A DNA stretch of 64,000 nucleotides from the NCBI RefSeq assembly GCF_001514265.1, contig NZ_KQ948992.1, forward strand, positions 372,001 through 436,000, read 5' to 3'. Position 1 is the stretch's first letter. The number at the start of each line of letters is the position of its first letter. Shown here in pieces: positions 38,625 through 47,709 of the stretch. This DNA comes from Streptomyces resistomycificus (GTDB taxonomy: Bacteria; Actinomycetota; Actinomycetes; Streptomycetales; Streptomycetaceae). Both the position numbers and the translations under genes were made by a program. The notes under the pieces were generated by a model. The model was not told the origin of the DNA. It was given only the letters and a program-made list of their open reading frames with translations, and ran no database searches.

Positions 38625-39371
38625 GTGAGCAGCCCCACCCCTCCCTCTCCGACGGCGCGGACCGTCTCCCTCACCGAGCGACGCAAGGCCGCGACCCGGA
38701 TGGACATCGCCCGCGCGGCTGCCGGGCTCTTCGTCAGAGACGGCCTGCGGGCCACCCGGGCCGAGGACATCGCCCAGGCCGCCGGCATCGCCCCGCGCAC
38801 CTTCTACCGCTACTTCGCGACCAAGGAGGAGGCCGTCGCCCCGCTCTACGCGGCGGGCGCCCAACTCTGGGCGGAGGCCGTACGGGAGGCTCCCGCCGAC
38901 CTGTCCGTGGTGCGGGCCCTGGAACACGCGGTCCGCGACACGCTGACGCCGGGCGGCGCGGTGTCGGCGGCGTCCTGGGAGTGGGTGCGTGTCCTGATCC
39001 GCCTGGCGGAGACGAGCCCGGGCCTGCGGAAGGTGTGGGCGGAGGTGTGCCAGGCGGGGGAGCGCACGCTGGCGGAGGTGCTGAGGGAACGACGGGGGCT
39101 GGTCGCACAGGGTGACGACAACGTTGCCGAGGGTCCCGCCCCGGCTTCCGCCCCTGTTCCCGTCCCCGCCCCCACGCACGCCCCCGCCCCCGCCCCCGAC
39201 CTGCGCTTCACCGCCGCCGTGGCCAGTGCCGCCGTACGCACGGCGGTCGAGGTGTGGGCCGCGGGAGACGCCCCGGCTTCCGGACCCGACGGTCCGGTGG
39301 AGCTGGCGCTGCGTAACCTCGGGGCGCTGGGGGAGTTCCCGTGGGAAGGCGGGCGAGGGCGCCCGAGCTGA
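38625..39371 (+). CDS. TetR-family regulator
   Basis: 248 aa from a GTG at 38625. The HTH is ATRMDIARAAAGLFVRDGLRATRAEDIAQAAGIAPRTFYRYFATKEEAVAPLY. The C-terminal ligand domain is interrupted at ~175-195 by a Pro/Ala/Val low-complexity stretch before a final helix (TAAVASAAVRTAVEVWAAG). S. coelicolor also has a TetR gene next to hrdD. No efflux target adjoins directly; the next gene is convergent. Confidence 0.85.
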   Translation: MSSPTPPSPTARTVSLTERRKAATRMDIARAAAGLFVRDGLRATRAEDIAQAAGIAPRTFYRYFATKEEAVAPLYAAGAQLWAEAVREAPADLSVVRALEHAVRDTLTPGGAVSAASWEWVRVLIRLAETSPGLRKVWAEVCQAGERTLAEVLRERRGLVAQGDDNVAEGPAPASAPVPVPAPTHAPAPAPDLRFTAAVASAAVRTAVEVWAAGDAPASGPDGPVELALRNLGALGEFPWEGGRGRPS

Positions 39372-39384
39372 CACGATCGCCGAA

Positions 39385-40350
39385 TCAGGCACCCGCCGCC
39401 CGAGACAACCGGCCACCCAACTCCCTGACGCTGCGCACCAGTTCCTCGGGCTCCTGCACGGTGAAGTCGATCCCGACCATCGCCAGCCGTACGGCCAGCC
39501 ACTCCACGGCGTCCCCGACCGAACCCCGCAGCCGGCACCGCCCCTCGCCCAGCGGCTCGGGGGTCCCGAGCCAGCTGGGCACTTGGGCCGCGACGACCTC
39601 GGCCGGGGCGTCGAAGGTCACCGTGAAGGCGTACGTCTCCTGCCGTCCGTACATCGAGCGCCGCAGGTACTCGGCGGCGTTCCCCGTCGGCAGCTCCCGC
39701 GGGGCGAACCGCGCGCCGGTCGCGAAGGGGTCGCTGACCCGGTCGACGCGGAACGTGCGCCAGTCGGCCCGGTCGAGGTCGTAGGCGACGAGGTACCAGC
39801 GCCGCCCGGTGGAAACCAGCCGGTACGGCTCGACCTGGCGCCGCGACTCGGTGCCGTCCTTCGCGCGGTAGGCGAACCGCAGCCGCTCCCGCCCGGCCAC
39901 CGTCGAGGCCATCACGGTCAGCGTCTCGGGCGCGATGCTCGCCCCGTCGCCGCTGGTCAGCGGGGTGGTGGCGGCCTGGAGGGTGGAGACGCGGTGGCGC
40001 AGCCGGGACGGCAGCACCTGTTCCAGTTTGGCCAGCGCGCGCACGGACGCCTCGTCCACGCCCTCGACCGCATGCCCGGCGCCGGCCCGCAGGCCGACCG
40101 CGATGGCCACCGCCTCCTCGTCGTCGAGGACGAGCGGGGGCATCGCCTTGCCCGCGACGAGCCGGTAGCCGCCGTCGGCGCCCATGGTGGCCTGCACGGG
40201 ATAGCCGAGCTCCCGCAGCCGGTCGATGTCCCGCCGGACGGTACGGCGGGACACCCCGAGGCGCTCGGAAAGCTCACCGCCGGGCCATTCGCGGGGTGTC
40301 TGGAGGAGGGAGAGGAGGGTGAGGAGCCGGGCCGGAGTGTCCGTCGTCAT
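39385..40350 (-). CDS. HTH/WYL-domain (YafY-type) regulator
   Basis: 321 aa from the ATG at 40348-40350. DeoR-type HTH: ARLLTLLSLLQTPREWPGGELSERLGVSRRTVRRDIDRLRELGYPVQATMGADGGYRL. WYL domain from ~150: RLRFAYRAKDGTESRRQVEPYRLVSTGRRWYLVAYDLDRADWRTFRVDRV. WYL domains bind small ligands or nucleic acid. It is divergent from a DHA2-type MFS gene 62 bp away, probably its target. The shared promoter contains TGACC-N6-GGTCA. Confidence 0.9.
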   Translation of the reverse strand: MTTDTPARLLTLLSLLQTPREWPGGELSERLGVSRRTVRRDIDRLRELGYPVQATMGADGGYRLVAGKAMPPLVLDDEEAVAIAVGLRAGAGHAVEGVDEASVRALAKLEQVLPSRLRHRVSTLQAATTPLTSGDGASIAPETLTVMASTVAGRERLRFAYRAKDGTESRRQVEPYRLVSTGRRWYLVAYDLDRADWRTFRVDRVSDPFATGARFAPRELPTGNAAEYLRRSMYGRQETYAFTVTFDAPAEVVAAQVPSWLGTPEPLGEGRCRLRGSVGDAVEWLAVRLAMVGIDFTVQEPEELVRSVRELGGRLSRAAGA

Positions 40351-40384
40351 GCATCCGAGGATGCCCCACAAGTAGGACATGATC

Positions 40385-40400
40385 TGACCTAGTGCGGTCA
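40385..40400. promoter_or_regulatory. TGACC-N6-GGTCA operator candidate
   Basis: Inverted repeat TGACC (40385-40389) / GGTCA (40396-40400) in the 62-bp divergent promoter of the WYL regulator and MFS genes. Confidence 0.55.
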
Positions 40401-40412
40401 TAGCTTGGCGAC

Positions 40413-41924
40413 ATGACCTCCACCGAGCCCACCCTCAGCGCGGCGGGCGACCGGCGCCGCTGGTTCGCCCTCGCCATCGTGATGACCGCGGCCTTCATGG
40501 ACCTCGTCGACGTCACGATCGTCAACATCGCCATCCCGTCGATCCAGGGAGAGGCCGGCGCCTCCGACAGCCAGATCCAGTGGATAACGGCGGGATACGC
40601 GCTCGCCTTCGCCGCCGGCCTGATCACCGGCGGGCGGCTCGGCGACATCCACGGTCGCAAGCGGGTGTTCCTGGTCGGCATCGGCGGCTTCACCCTCGCC
40701 TCCGCGCTGTGCGGCTTCGCCGTGAACCCGGAGATGCTGGTCGCCTCCCGGATCCTCCAGGGCGGCATGGCGGCGCTGATGGTGCCGCAGGTTTTGTCGA
40801 TCGTGCACGCCACCTTCCCGGCGCACGAGCGGGGCAAGGTGTTCGGCCTCTTCGGGGCGATCGTGGGGCTGGGGGCCGTCTCCGGTCCCCTGCTCGGCGC
40901 GCTGCTGACCGAGTGGAACCTGTTCGGTCTCGAGTGGCGGCCCATCTTCCTGATCAACCTGCCGGTCGGCATCGCGGGCCTGATCCTCGGCCGCCGTTTC
41001 ATCACCGAGTCCAAGGCGCCGAAGGCGCTGAAGCTGGACCTCGTCGGTGTCGCCCTCGTCACCCTCGGCATGCTGATGCTCGTCTACCCGCTCACCCGCG
41101 GGCGTGAGCTGGACTGGCCGCTGTGGGGGCACCTCTCGATGGCCGGCTCGCTCGTCGTGTTCGGCGCGCTGGTGGCGTACGAGAGGCGCAAGACGGCGCG
41201 TGACGGCTCCCCGCTGATCGAGCTGTCCCTGTTCAAGGTGAAGAGCTTCGCCGCCGGCATCGCGGTGCAGACCGTCTTCGGGATCGGACTCGGCGTCTTC
41301 TTCCTGGTGTGGACGCTCTACATGCAGATCGGCCTGGGCTGGAGCCCTCTGCGGGCCGGGCTGACCGGCGTGCCGTTCTCGATCGCCGTGTCCACGGCGG
41401 CCGGGCTGTCGGTGCAGAAGCTGGTCCCGCGCTTCGGCCGCAAGGTGCTCCAGGCGGGCGCGCTGGCGATGGCGGCGGGCGTCGCGCTCTACATCTGGGA
41501 GTCCGAGCGCTACGGCCTGGGCATCGCCTCCTGGCAGATGGCACTCCCGCTGGTCGTGATGGGCGTGGGGATGGGCCTGATCGTCGCCCCGCTGACGGAC
41601 GCGATCCTGTCGGAGGTCCCGCGCGAGCACTCGGGTTCCGCGTCGGGACTCCTCAACACCGTGCAGCAGATGGGGTACGCGCTGGGGCTCGGCCTGGTGT
41701 CGGTGGTCTTCTACGGCGAGATCGGCGACGGTCTGCTGCCGCCCCGGCTGGGTCCGGCCTTCGTGGACGCCTTCCAGAACGCCCTGGGGTGGGTGGCCGC
41801 GGTGATGGGCGCGATCTTCCTGCTGATGTTCGCGCTGCCGCGGCGGCCGGCGCAGCACGCGGAGGGGGTCGACTCGGAGGAACTGCGGGTGGAGGACCGC
41901 AAGGAGCCCGCACTCGTGTCCTGA
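40413..41924 (+). CDS. DHA2-type MFS transporter (EmrB/QacA family)
   Basis: 503 aa, 14 spans. MDLVDVTIVNIAIPSIQGEAG (motif D1), GGRLGDIHGRKRVFLVGIGGF (motif A), LQGGMAALMVPQVLSIV (motif B) and GPLLGALLTEWNLFGLEWRPIFLINLPVG (motif C plus W-R-x-I-F-x-x-N-x-P). Proton-driven multidrug or metabolite export is expected. A strong terminator hairpin and a 14-bp tandem array follow the stop. Confidence 0.9.
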   Translation: MTSTEPTLSAAGDRRRWFALAIVMTAAFMDLVDVTIVNIAIPSIQGEAGASDSQIQWITAGYALAFAAGLITGGRLGDIHGRKRVFLVGIGGFTLASALCGFAVNPEMLVASRILQGGMAALMVPQVLSIVHATFPAHERGKVFGLFGAIVGLGAVSGPLLGALLTEWNLFGLEWRPIFLINLPVGIAGLILGRRFITESKAPKALKLDLVGVALVTLGMLMLVYPLTRGRELDWPLWGHLSMAGSLVVFGALVAYERRKTARDGSPLIELSLFKVKSFAAGIAVQTVFGIGLGVFFLVWTLYMQIGLGWSPLRAGLTGVPFSIAVSTAAGLSVQKLVPRFGRKVLQAGALAMAAGVALYIWESERYGLGIASWQMALPLVVMGVGMGLIVAPLTDAILSEVPREHSGSASGLLNTVQQMGYALGLGLVSVVFYGEIGDGLLPPRLGPAFVDAFQNALGWVAAVMGAIFLLMFALPRRPAQHAEGVDSEELRVEDRKEPALVS

Positions 41925-41961
41925 ACCCTCGTGTCCTTGAACCCTCGGGTTCAGAACCGCG

Positions 41962-42087
41962 TCCGGAACACCGCGTCCGGAACACCGCGTCCGGAACTCC
42001 GTGTCCGGAACGCCGCGTCCGGAACTCCGTGTCCGGAACGCCGCGTCCGGAACTCCGTGTCCGGAACGCCGCGTCCGGAACTCCGTG
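41962..42087 (+). repeat. 14-bp tandem array (TCCGGAACnCCGnG)
   Basis: Nine copies with an exact 14-bp step (TCCGGA at 41962, 41976, 41990, 42004, 42018, 42032, 42046, 42060, 42074). Each unit contains the palindrome TCCGGA, and later units alternate GCCGCG and TCCGTG. It lies between the MFS stop and its terminator. Confidence 0.9.
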
Positions 42088-42116
42088 TCCCGAGTCTCGG
42101 CTCTGTAGCACGGGAA

Positions 42117-42146
42117 GGGCCCGGCACCTGACCAGGTGCCGGGCCC
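42117..42146 (+). terminator. terminator of the MFS gene
   Basis: Perfect 13-bp stem GGGCCCGGCACCT / AGGTGCCGGGCCC, loop GACC, followed by CTTTCTGT: a good intrinsic terminator. Confidence 0.85.
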
Positions 42147-42262
42147 CTTTCTGTGTGGGGGACCCGACCAGGCCCCGAGCCGGAGGTGCCCCTGACCTGG
42201 TCCTGAGGTGCCCCTGCCCCGGTCCTGAGGTGGCCCTCACCCGATCCCGGATGACGACCCGG

Positions 42263-42314
42263 CGGACCCGATCCGGGCATGAACGGAAATCCGTTCATGC
42301 CCGGATCGGGTCCG
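42263..42314. repeat. 24-bp perfect inverted repeat upstream of the fru operon
   Basis: The left arm 42263-42286 and right arm 42291-42314 are exact reverse complements around a 4-nt AAAT loop; the arms contain GATCCGGGCATGAACGG and its complement. It ends 7 bp before the fru promoter -35 box. Confidence 0.85.
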
Positions 42315-42320
42315 AACCTG

Positions 42321-42349
42321 TTTACTTTCCGGACATCCGGGCGTACCCT
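42321..42349 (+). promoter_or_regulatory. promoter of the fruR-fruK-fruA operon
   Basis: TTTACT (42321-42326), 17 bp, TACCCT (42344-42349). The spacer holds CCGGA-CA-TCCGG, a candidate FruR operator. Confidence 0.55.
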
Positions 42350-42394
42350 CCCAGCGAAACCACAAGCTCGGGCACAGGTCGGAGGCGAACGGGC

Positions 42395-43156
42395 ATGTAC
42401 GCACCGGAGCGGCAGCAGGAGATTCTCCGGCTCGCCCGTGACGGCGGCCGCGTGGACGTCGTGTCGTTGGCCGAGGAGTTCCAGGTCACGGCGGAGACCA
42501 TCCGCCGGGACCTGAAGGCCCTCGACCGCGCCGGTCTCCTCCGCCGTGTGCACGGCGGTGCCATCCCGGCCGGGCGCCTCGACTTCGAGCCGGACCTCGC
42601 CGAGCGCGAGACGACCGCGGCCGACGAGAAGGACCACATCGCCAAGGCGGCCCTCGCGGAACTGCCGACCGAGGGCACGATGATCCTCGACGCCGGCACG
42701 ACGGTGGCGCGGCTGGCCGGCGCGATCCCCCTGGAGGCGGAGCTCACCGTCGTCACGCACTCCCTGCCGATCGCCGCCCGCCTCGCGGACCACCCGGGCA
42801 TGCAGCTCCACCTCGTCGGAGGGCGGGTACGGCACCGTACCCGCGCCGCCGTGGACGCCTGGGCGCTGCGGGCGTACGGCGAGATCCGGGCCGACGTCCT
42901 CTTCGTCGCCGCCAACGGCTTCTCGACCGGTCACGGTCTGACCACCCCCGACCTCGCCGAGGCCGCGGTGAAGCGCGCGGCGATGGCCGCGGCCCGCCGG
43001 GTGGTGCTGCTCGCCGACTCCTCCAAGCACGGCCAGGAGCACTTCGCCCGCTTCGGCGACCTGAGCGACGTGGACCTGCTGATCACCGACAGCGGGCTGA
43101 GCCCCGAAGACACCGCCGCCATCGAGCGCGGCGGCACGGAAGTAGTGCGCGCATGA
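42395..43156 (+). CDS. fruR: DeoR-family regulator of the fructose operon
   Basis: 253 aa from the ATG at 42395 with GGAGG 9 nt upstream. HTH: RQQEILRLARDGGRVDVVSLAEEFQVTAETIRRDLKALDRAGLLRRVHGGAIP, the DeoR signature. The sugar-phosphate sensor domain has ILDAGTTVARLAG, VVTHSLPIAARLA and VLLADSSKHG. It probably senses fructose 1-phosphate and represses its own operon. Its stop overlaps the fruK start (ATGA). Confidence 0.9.
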   Translation: MYAPERQQEILRLARDGGRVDVVSLAEEFQVTAETIRRDLKALDRAGLLRRVHGGAIPAGRLDFEPDLAERETTAADEKDHIAKAALAELPTEGTMILDAGTTVARLAGAIPLEAELTVVTHSLPIAARLADHPGMQLHLVGGRVRHRTRAAVDAWALRAYGEIRADVLFVAANGFSTGHGLTTPDLAEAAVKRAAMAAARRVVLLADSSKHGQEHFARFGDLSDVDLLITDSGLSPEDTAAIERGGTEVVRA

Positions 43157-44100
43157 TCCTCACCGTCACCCCCAACCCGTCCCTGGACCGCACCTACGAG
43201 GTCCCCTTGCTGGAGCGCGGCGAGGTCATCCGCGCCACCGGCGAACGCATGGACCCCGGTGGCAAGGGCGTGAACGTCTCGCGGGCCGTCTCGGCCGCCG
43301 GACAGCGCACGGTCGCGGTGCTGCCGCTGGGCGGGGCGCCGGGCGCGCTCGTCGCCGACCTGCTCGACGCGCAGGGCATCGAGGTCGCACCGGTCCCGGT
43401 GGCCGGGGCCACCCGGTCGAACATCGCGCTCGCGGAGTCGGACGGCGTCCTCACGAAGATCAACGCGCCGGGCCCCGAGCTGTCGGTGGCGGAACAGGAA
43501 CTGCTCCTGGAGACGGTGCGCAAGCAGTCGCGCGACGCGTCCTGGATCGCCTGCTGCGGAAGCCTGCCCCGCGGGCTCGCCCCGTCCTGGTACGCGGAGC
43601 TCGTCGCCCGGGCGCACGCCGCCGGCACGCGCATCGCGCTGGACACCTCCGGGCCCGCGCTCCTGGAGGCACTGCGCGAGCGGCCCGACGTGGTGAAGCC
43701 GAACGCCGAGGAACTCGCGGAAGCCGTCGGGCGGCCCCTGGCCACGGTGGGCGACGCGGTGAAGGCCGCCGAGGAACTGCGTGAGCGGGGCGCGCGAGCC
43801 GTCCTCGCGAGCCTGGGCGCCGACGGACAGCTGCTCGTCGACGACGCCGGCGCCTGGTTCGGCAGCGCGCACGTGGCCGCCGTACGCAGCAACGTGGGCG
43901 CGGGCGACTCCTCCCTCGCCGGCTTCCTCATCGCCGGCGGCAGCGGCCCCGAGGCCCTCGCCTCCGCGGTCGCCCACGGCGCGGCCGCCGTCCAGCTGCC
44001 CGGCAGCGTGATGCCGACACCGGGTGACCTGGACCCGGCCGCGGTGACGGTCACGTCGGACGTGCCGGTGGACCGCGTGCTGAAGGAGCCGGTGTCATGA
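43153..44100 (+). CDS. fruK: 1-phosphofructokinase
   Basis: 315 aa PfkB-family kinase. N-terminal ILTVTPNPSLDRTYEVP, substrate loop GGKGVNVSRAVSAAG, and C-terminal SNVGAGDSSLAGFLIAGG with the catalytic Asp in GAGD. It converts fructose 1-phosphate, made by the PTS, to fructose 1,6-bisphosphate. It is translationally coupled to fruR upstream and cotranscribed with fruA. Confidence 0.93.
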   Translation: MILTVTPNPSLDRTYEVPLLERGEVIRATGERMDPGGKGVNVSRAVSAAGQRTVAVLPLGGAPGALVADLLDAQGIEVAPVPVAGATRSNIALAESDGVLTKINAPGPELSVAEQELLLETVRKQSRDASWIACCGSLPRGLAPSWYAELVARAHAAGTRIALDTSGPALLEALRERPDVVKPNAEELAEAVGRPLATVGDAVKAAEELRERGARAVLASLGADGQLLVDDAGAWFGSAHVAAVRSNVGAGDSSLAGFLIAGGSGPEALASAVAHGAAAVQLPGSVMPTPGDLDPAAVTVTSDVPVDRVLKEPVS

Positions 44101-44359
44101 ACGACCTGAGGTCCTCCACGACGGTGGCGGCACCGGCTACACCCGATGGACCGGCCGCGCGCGGACCCGCCGCCGGCGGACCGGCCCCGGGGCGGCGAGA
44201 CTCCCCGTTACTCGCCGCCGCCGGCCGACCCGCCGCCCGGAGGAGGCGGGCACTCCCCGGCCCGGCCTCCTCCACCAGCCCCACAGCCCCCCACTGCACC
44301 CCCGTCCCCCGTTGCGCCCACCACACCCCCCGGGCGATACGCGTGCGAAGGAGCCCGCG
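44101..44359 (+). other. 259-bp spacer inside the fru operon
   Basis: Cytosine-rich stretch between fruK and fruA. An 88-codon frame starts with an ATG overlapping the fruK stop (44097), but its product is Pro/Ala/Arg-rich without domain character, so I leave it uncalled. Confidence 0.5.
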
Positions 44360-46417
44360 ATGAGCGACATGATCACCGCGGACCTGGTCGATCTCGACCT
44401 GTCCGCCGACACCAAGGAAGCGGCGGCACGTGCCCTCGCCGAGCGCATGGTCGCCCTGGGCCGGGTGACCGACCTGGAGGGCTTCCTCGCCGACGTCGCC
44501 GCCCGCGAGGCCCAGATGCCGACCGGCCTCGACGGCGGCATCGGCATCCCGCACTGCCGCAGCGAGCACGTGACCGAGCCGACGCTCGCCTTCGGACGCA
44601 GCTCCGCCGGCATCGACTTCGGCGCGGCCGACGGCCCGGCCGACCTGATCTTCCTGATCGCCGCACCGGCGGGCGCCGACGACGCCCACCTGACGATCCT
44701 GTCGTCGCTGGCCCGGCAGCTGATGAACGCCGAGTTCACCGACGCGCTGCGGTCGGTCGGCGACGCGGCGGCCGCGGCCGCGCTGATCCGCGGGGAAGAG
44801 CCCGCGGCCGCCGGTTCCGAAGAGCCCGCGGCCGCCGGTTTCGAAGACTCCGCTGTGGCGTCGGCGGCGGCCTCCGCCGACGCCACAGCGGGCAGCGAGG
44901 CGGAGCCTGACGCGGAGCGCCCGTTCCGCATCGTCGCCGTCACCTCCTGCCCCACCGGCATCGCCCACACCTACATGGCGGCCGAGTCGCTGGAGAACGC
45001 GGGCCGTGAGGCGGGCGTCGAGCTCGTCGTCGAGACCCAGGGCTCGGCCGGTTTCACCCGGCTCGACCCGGCGGTGATCGCGGCGGCGGACGGCGTGATC
45101 TTCGCCCACGACGTGCCCGTACGGGAGAAGGACCGCTTCGCCGGGAAGCCCACGGTCGACGTCGGCGTGAAGGCCGGCATCAACAAGCCCGCCGCACTGA
45201 TCGCCGACGTGCGCGGCAAGGCCGAGCGCGGTGAGGTCACCGCGGGCGCCCAGGGCGGTACGCCGGTCGAGCGGGCCGGCGAGTCCGGCGACAGCTACGG
45301 CACCAAGCTCCGCAAGTGGCTGATGACCGGCGTCAGTTACATGGTCCCGTTCGTCGCCGCGGGCGGTCTGCTGATCGCGCTCGGCTTCGCGATCGGCGGC
45401 TGGGAGATCAACAAGGCGCCCTCGGTCATGGAGCACTTCTCCTGGACCCAGATCGACAGCTGGGCGGCCCTGCTGTTCCAGATCGGCGGAGTCGCCTTCG
45501 GGTTCCTCATCCCGGTCCTGGCCGGCTACATCGCGTACGGCATGGCGGACCGCCCCGGTCTCGTCCCCGGCTTCGTCGGCGGCATGATCGCCTCCAACAT
45601 CGCCGCCGGCTTCCTCGGCGGTCTGGTCGCCGGTCTGCTGGCGGGCGGCGTCGTCCTCGCGATCCAGCGGATCAGGATCCCGCCGGTGCTGCGCGGCATC
45701 ATGCCGGTGGTGGTGATCCCGCTGATCTCCTCCATCGTCGTCGGCTTCCTGATGTTCGTCGTGGTCGGCAAGCCCATCGCCGAGGCCCAGAAGGGCATGA
45801 CGGACTGGCTCTCCGGCCTCTCCGGCACCAACGCCGTCCTGCTCGGCGTCCTGCTCGGCCTGATGATGTGCTTCGACCTCGGCGGACCGGTCAACAAGGT
45901 CGCCTACGCCTTCGCCACGGCCGGCATCGCCGCCCAGAACCCCAGCGACTCCGCGATGAAGGTAATGGCCGCCGTGATGGCCGCGGGCATGGTCCCGCCG
46001 CTGGCCATGGCGCTGGCGACCACGGTGCGCAAGAAGCTCTTCACGCCGACCGAGCGTGAGAACGGCAAGGCCGCCTGGGTCCTGGGAGCCTCCTTCATCT
46101 CCGAGGGCGCGATCCCGTTCGCCGCGGCCGACCCGCTGCGTGTCATCCCGGCCTCCATGGCGGGCGGCGCGGTCACCGGCGCCCTGTCGATGTCGTTCGG
46201 CGCCACCCTGCGCGCCCCGCACGGCGGCATCTTCGTGGTCCCGCTGATCGGCAGCCCCTTCCTCTACCTGCTCGCCATCGCGGCGGGTGTGTGCGTCACC
46301 ACGGCGCTGGTCGTCGTACTGAAGAGCATGCGCAAGCCGGCCCTCGGGGCCGCGACCGCGGAGGCGGCCGAGGGCCCGTCGCCGGCGGCGGAGAAGAAGC
46401 AGCCGGTGGCCGCCTAG
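44360..46417 (+). CDS. fruA: PTS fructose transporter subunit IIABC
   Basis: 685 aa from the ATG at 44360 (ribosome site AAGGAG). EIIA at 1-150 with the phosphorylated His65 in GIGIPHCRSEH. An Ala/Glu-rich linker carries a duplicated EEPAAAG. EIIB at ~188-290 has phosphoryl Cys197 in VAVTSCPTGIAHTYMAAE. EIIC from ~310 has about ten spans (MVPFVAAGGLLIALGFAIGG, GFVGGMIASNIAAGFLGG, FDLGGPVNKVAYAF, ISEGAIPFAA). It imports and phosphorylates fructose to fructose 1-phosphate, the FruK substrate. Confidence 0.95.
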   Translation: MSDMITADLVDLDLSADTKEAAARALAERMVALGRVTDLEGFLADVAAREAQMPTGLDGGIGIPHCRSEHVTEPTLAFGRSSAGIDFGAADGPADLIFLIAAPAGADDAHLTILSSLARQLMNAEFTDALRSVGDAAAAAALIRGEEPAAAGSEEPAAAGFEDSAVASAAASADATAGSEAEPDAERPFRIVAVTSCPTGIAHTYMAAESLENAGREAGVELVVETQGSAGFTRLDPAVIAAADGVIFAHDVPVREKDRFAGKPTVDVGVKAGINKPAALIADVRGKAERGEVTAGAQGGTPVERAGESGDSYGTKLRKWLMTGVSYMVPFVAAGGLLIALGFAIGGWEINKAPSVMEHFSWTQIDSWAALLFQIGGVAFGFLIPVLAGYIAYGMADRPGLVPGFVGGMIASNIAAGFLGGLVAGLLAGGVVLAIQRIRIPPVLRGIMPVVVIPLISSIVVGFLMFVVVGKPIAEAQKGMTDWLSGLSGTNAVLLGVLLGLMMCFDLGGPVNKVAYAFATAGIAAQNPSDSAMKVMAAVMAAGMVPPLAMALATTVRKKLFTPTERENGKAAWVLGASFISEGAIPFAAADPLRVIPASMAGGAVTGALSMSFGATLRAPHGGIFVVPLIGSPFLYLLAIAAGVCVTTALVVVLKSMRKPALGAATAEAAEGPSPAAEKKQPVAA

Positions 46418-46508
46418 CCCTTTGGGCAGCCGTGAGTTGTTCACGGCACATGCGAGATACGTCACGGTCCGGGGCTTCGGTCCCGGACCGTGGTGTCTAC
46501 TGGAACGC

Positions 46509-46751
46509 ATGCCTGAGCACGTCTCGGTCTACCAGTGGCTTGGTATGACCTTCCTCGTCCTGGTGGCCGTCGCATGGACCGTCGGCCTGGTCTTCATGCT
46601 GCGCCGCGGCCGTGGCGAGGCCGCCCTGTGGCGCGCACACACCCTGTCCGCGCTGCCGCACCAGCGGGTCGGCCCGCAGCGGGAGTCCGTCGAGCTGACC
46701 CCGGCGGAAGCGGACGCCTTCGCCGGCCTGGTACGGCGGCTCGGCCGCTGA
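46509..46751 (+). CDS. small single-span membrane protein
   Basis: 80 aa from the ATG at 46509 (MPEHVSVYQWLG). One hydrophobic segment (MTFLVLVAVAWTVGLVFML, ~13-31) is followed by a basic cytoplasmic tail (RRGRGEAALWRAHTL) and a polar end (ELTPAEADAFAGLVRRLG). Conserved-looking but of unknown role. It is convergent with the DUF6227 gene. Confidence 0.6.
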   Translation: MPEHVSVYQWLGMTFLVLVAVAWTVGLVFMLRRGRGEAALWRAHTLSALPHQRVGPQRESVELTPAEADAFAGLVRRLGR

Positions 46752-46776
46752 CCCGCCGAGGCGAGCACCCGTCCGT

Positions 46777-47523
46777 TCAGGACACCTGCGCGGCCCGCCG
46801 CTCCATCGCGTCCCTGGCCGCGTCCTCGCTCGCGTACACCTCGCACATGTGCCGTCCGTCCGGCGTCGCGGTGTGCTCGACCTCCCAGAGGGAGACCTCC
46901 GCGCCGTCCCGCAGCAGGAAAGCGTGCTCGTAGAGCGAGAAGCACAGCCGGGCGCGGCCCGCTCGGCCCGGGCGCCCGAAGGCCTGGGTGATCTGGTGCG
47001 CGAACGCCTCGGTCAGCAGCGCGGCCGTCTCCGCGTCCGGCCGGTCCGCGTTCTCCGCCCGGCGCAGCAGCCGACGCGCGTGATCCGCTGAGTCGTCGGG
47101 CACATACGCGTGCCGCGGCCCGGGGACCGGCGAGAGCTGGACCGTCACCGGCAGCTCGAAGTCCGGCGCTTCCGCAGGCAGCGGCAGCCGCGCGGTGGCG
47201 GCCCGCAGCTCCTCCTCGTCGACATACACCTCGTGCTGCGGGGCGCTGCCCGGCGCGGTGTTGTGGACGAGCTCCCACAGCGTGATCGCCGAGCCGTCGA
47301 CGAGCAGCCAGGAGTGCCGGTACGTCTCCCGGTGCAGGCCCGCGCTGTGGTGCGCGGAGTGCAGCGAGCCGTCGTGCGCCAGCGCGCAGTCCAGACGCCC
47401 TATCGTCTCGTCGGGCAGTTCGAAGGAGTTCAGGGCACGGCCGAGGAGCCGCGCGAGATGCTCCTCCGGAGACTCGGGCGACTCGGGTGGTTCGTACGCT
47501 GCCGTCTCGTACGGAACGCTCAA
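46777..47523 (-). CDS. DUF6227-like protein
   Basis: 248 aa, soluble. There are two similar halves: ESPEEHLARLLGRALNSFELPDETI ... HRETYRHSWLLVDGSAITLWELVHNTAPGSAPQHEVYVDEEEL, then HARRLLRRAENADRPDAETAALLTEAFAHQITQAFG ... CFSLYEHAFLLRDGAEVSLWEVEHTATPDGRHMCEVYASEDA. The duplicated LL.DG..(I/V)(T/S)LWE(L/V)(V/E)H motif suggests an internal duplication. The family is recalled as DUF6227, restricted to Streptomyces and relatives; no function is known. Confidence 0.65.
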   Translation of the reverse strand: MSVPYETAAYEPPESPESPEEHLARLLGRALNSFELPDETIGRLDCALAHDGSLHSAHHSAGLHRETYRHSWLLVDGSAITLWELVHNTAPGSAPQHEVYVDEEELRAATARLPLPAEAPDFELPVTVQLSPVPGPRHAYVPDDSADHARRLLRRAENADRPDAETAALLTEAFAHQITQAFGRPGRAGRARLCFSLYEHAFLLRDGAEVSLWEVEHTATPDGRHMCEVYASEDAARDAMERRAAQVS

Positions 47524-47580
47524 GGTTTCTCCCGGCGTTGCTGCATGTCACCTTGTGGGTGCATACCGTAGCCCCTCGGT

Positions 47581-47595
47581 CGGACATCATGTCCG
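47581..47595. promoter_or_regulatory. palindrome upstream of the DUF6227 gene
   Basis: CGGACAT-C-ATGTCCG, 15 bp, 58 bp upstream of the DUF6227-like start codon. Possible operator. Confidence 0.45.
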
Positions 47596-47709
47596 GGAAC
47601 CGAGAAAACGTACGCCCGGAAAACGGCCGGGCCGCGGGGAAAGTTCCCACGCGGCCCGAGCATGCGTCAAAAAGCGCCGGTCAGACGGCACTTGAGCACC
47701 GTCCGGCGA

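Noticed and set aside
41962..42087. CRISPR array
   Set aside because: The 14-bp units are contiguous without spacers, and no cas genes are in the window. The same applies to the other tandem arrays.
44097..44363. 88-codon open frame between fruK and fruA
   Set aside because: It has a coupled ATG, but the product is almost only Pro, Ala, Arg and Gly without domain character, and fruA has its own ribosome site and start.
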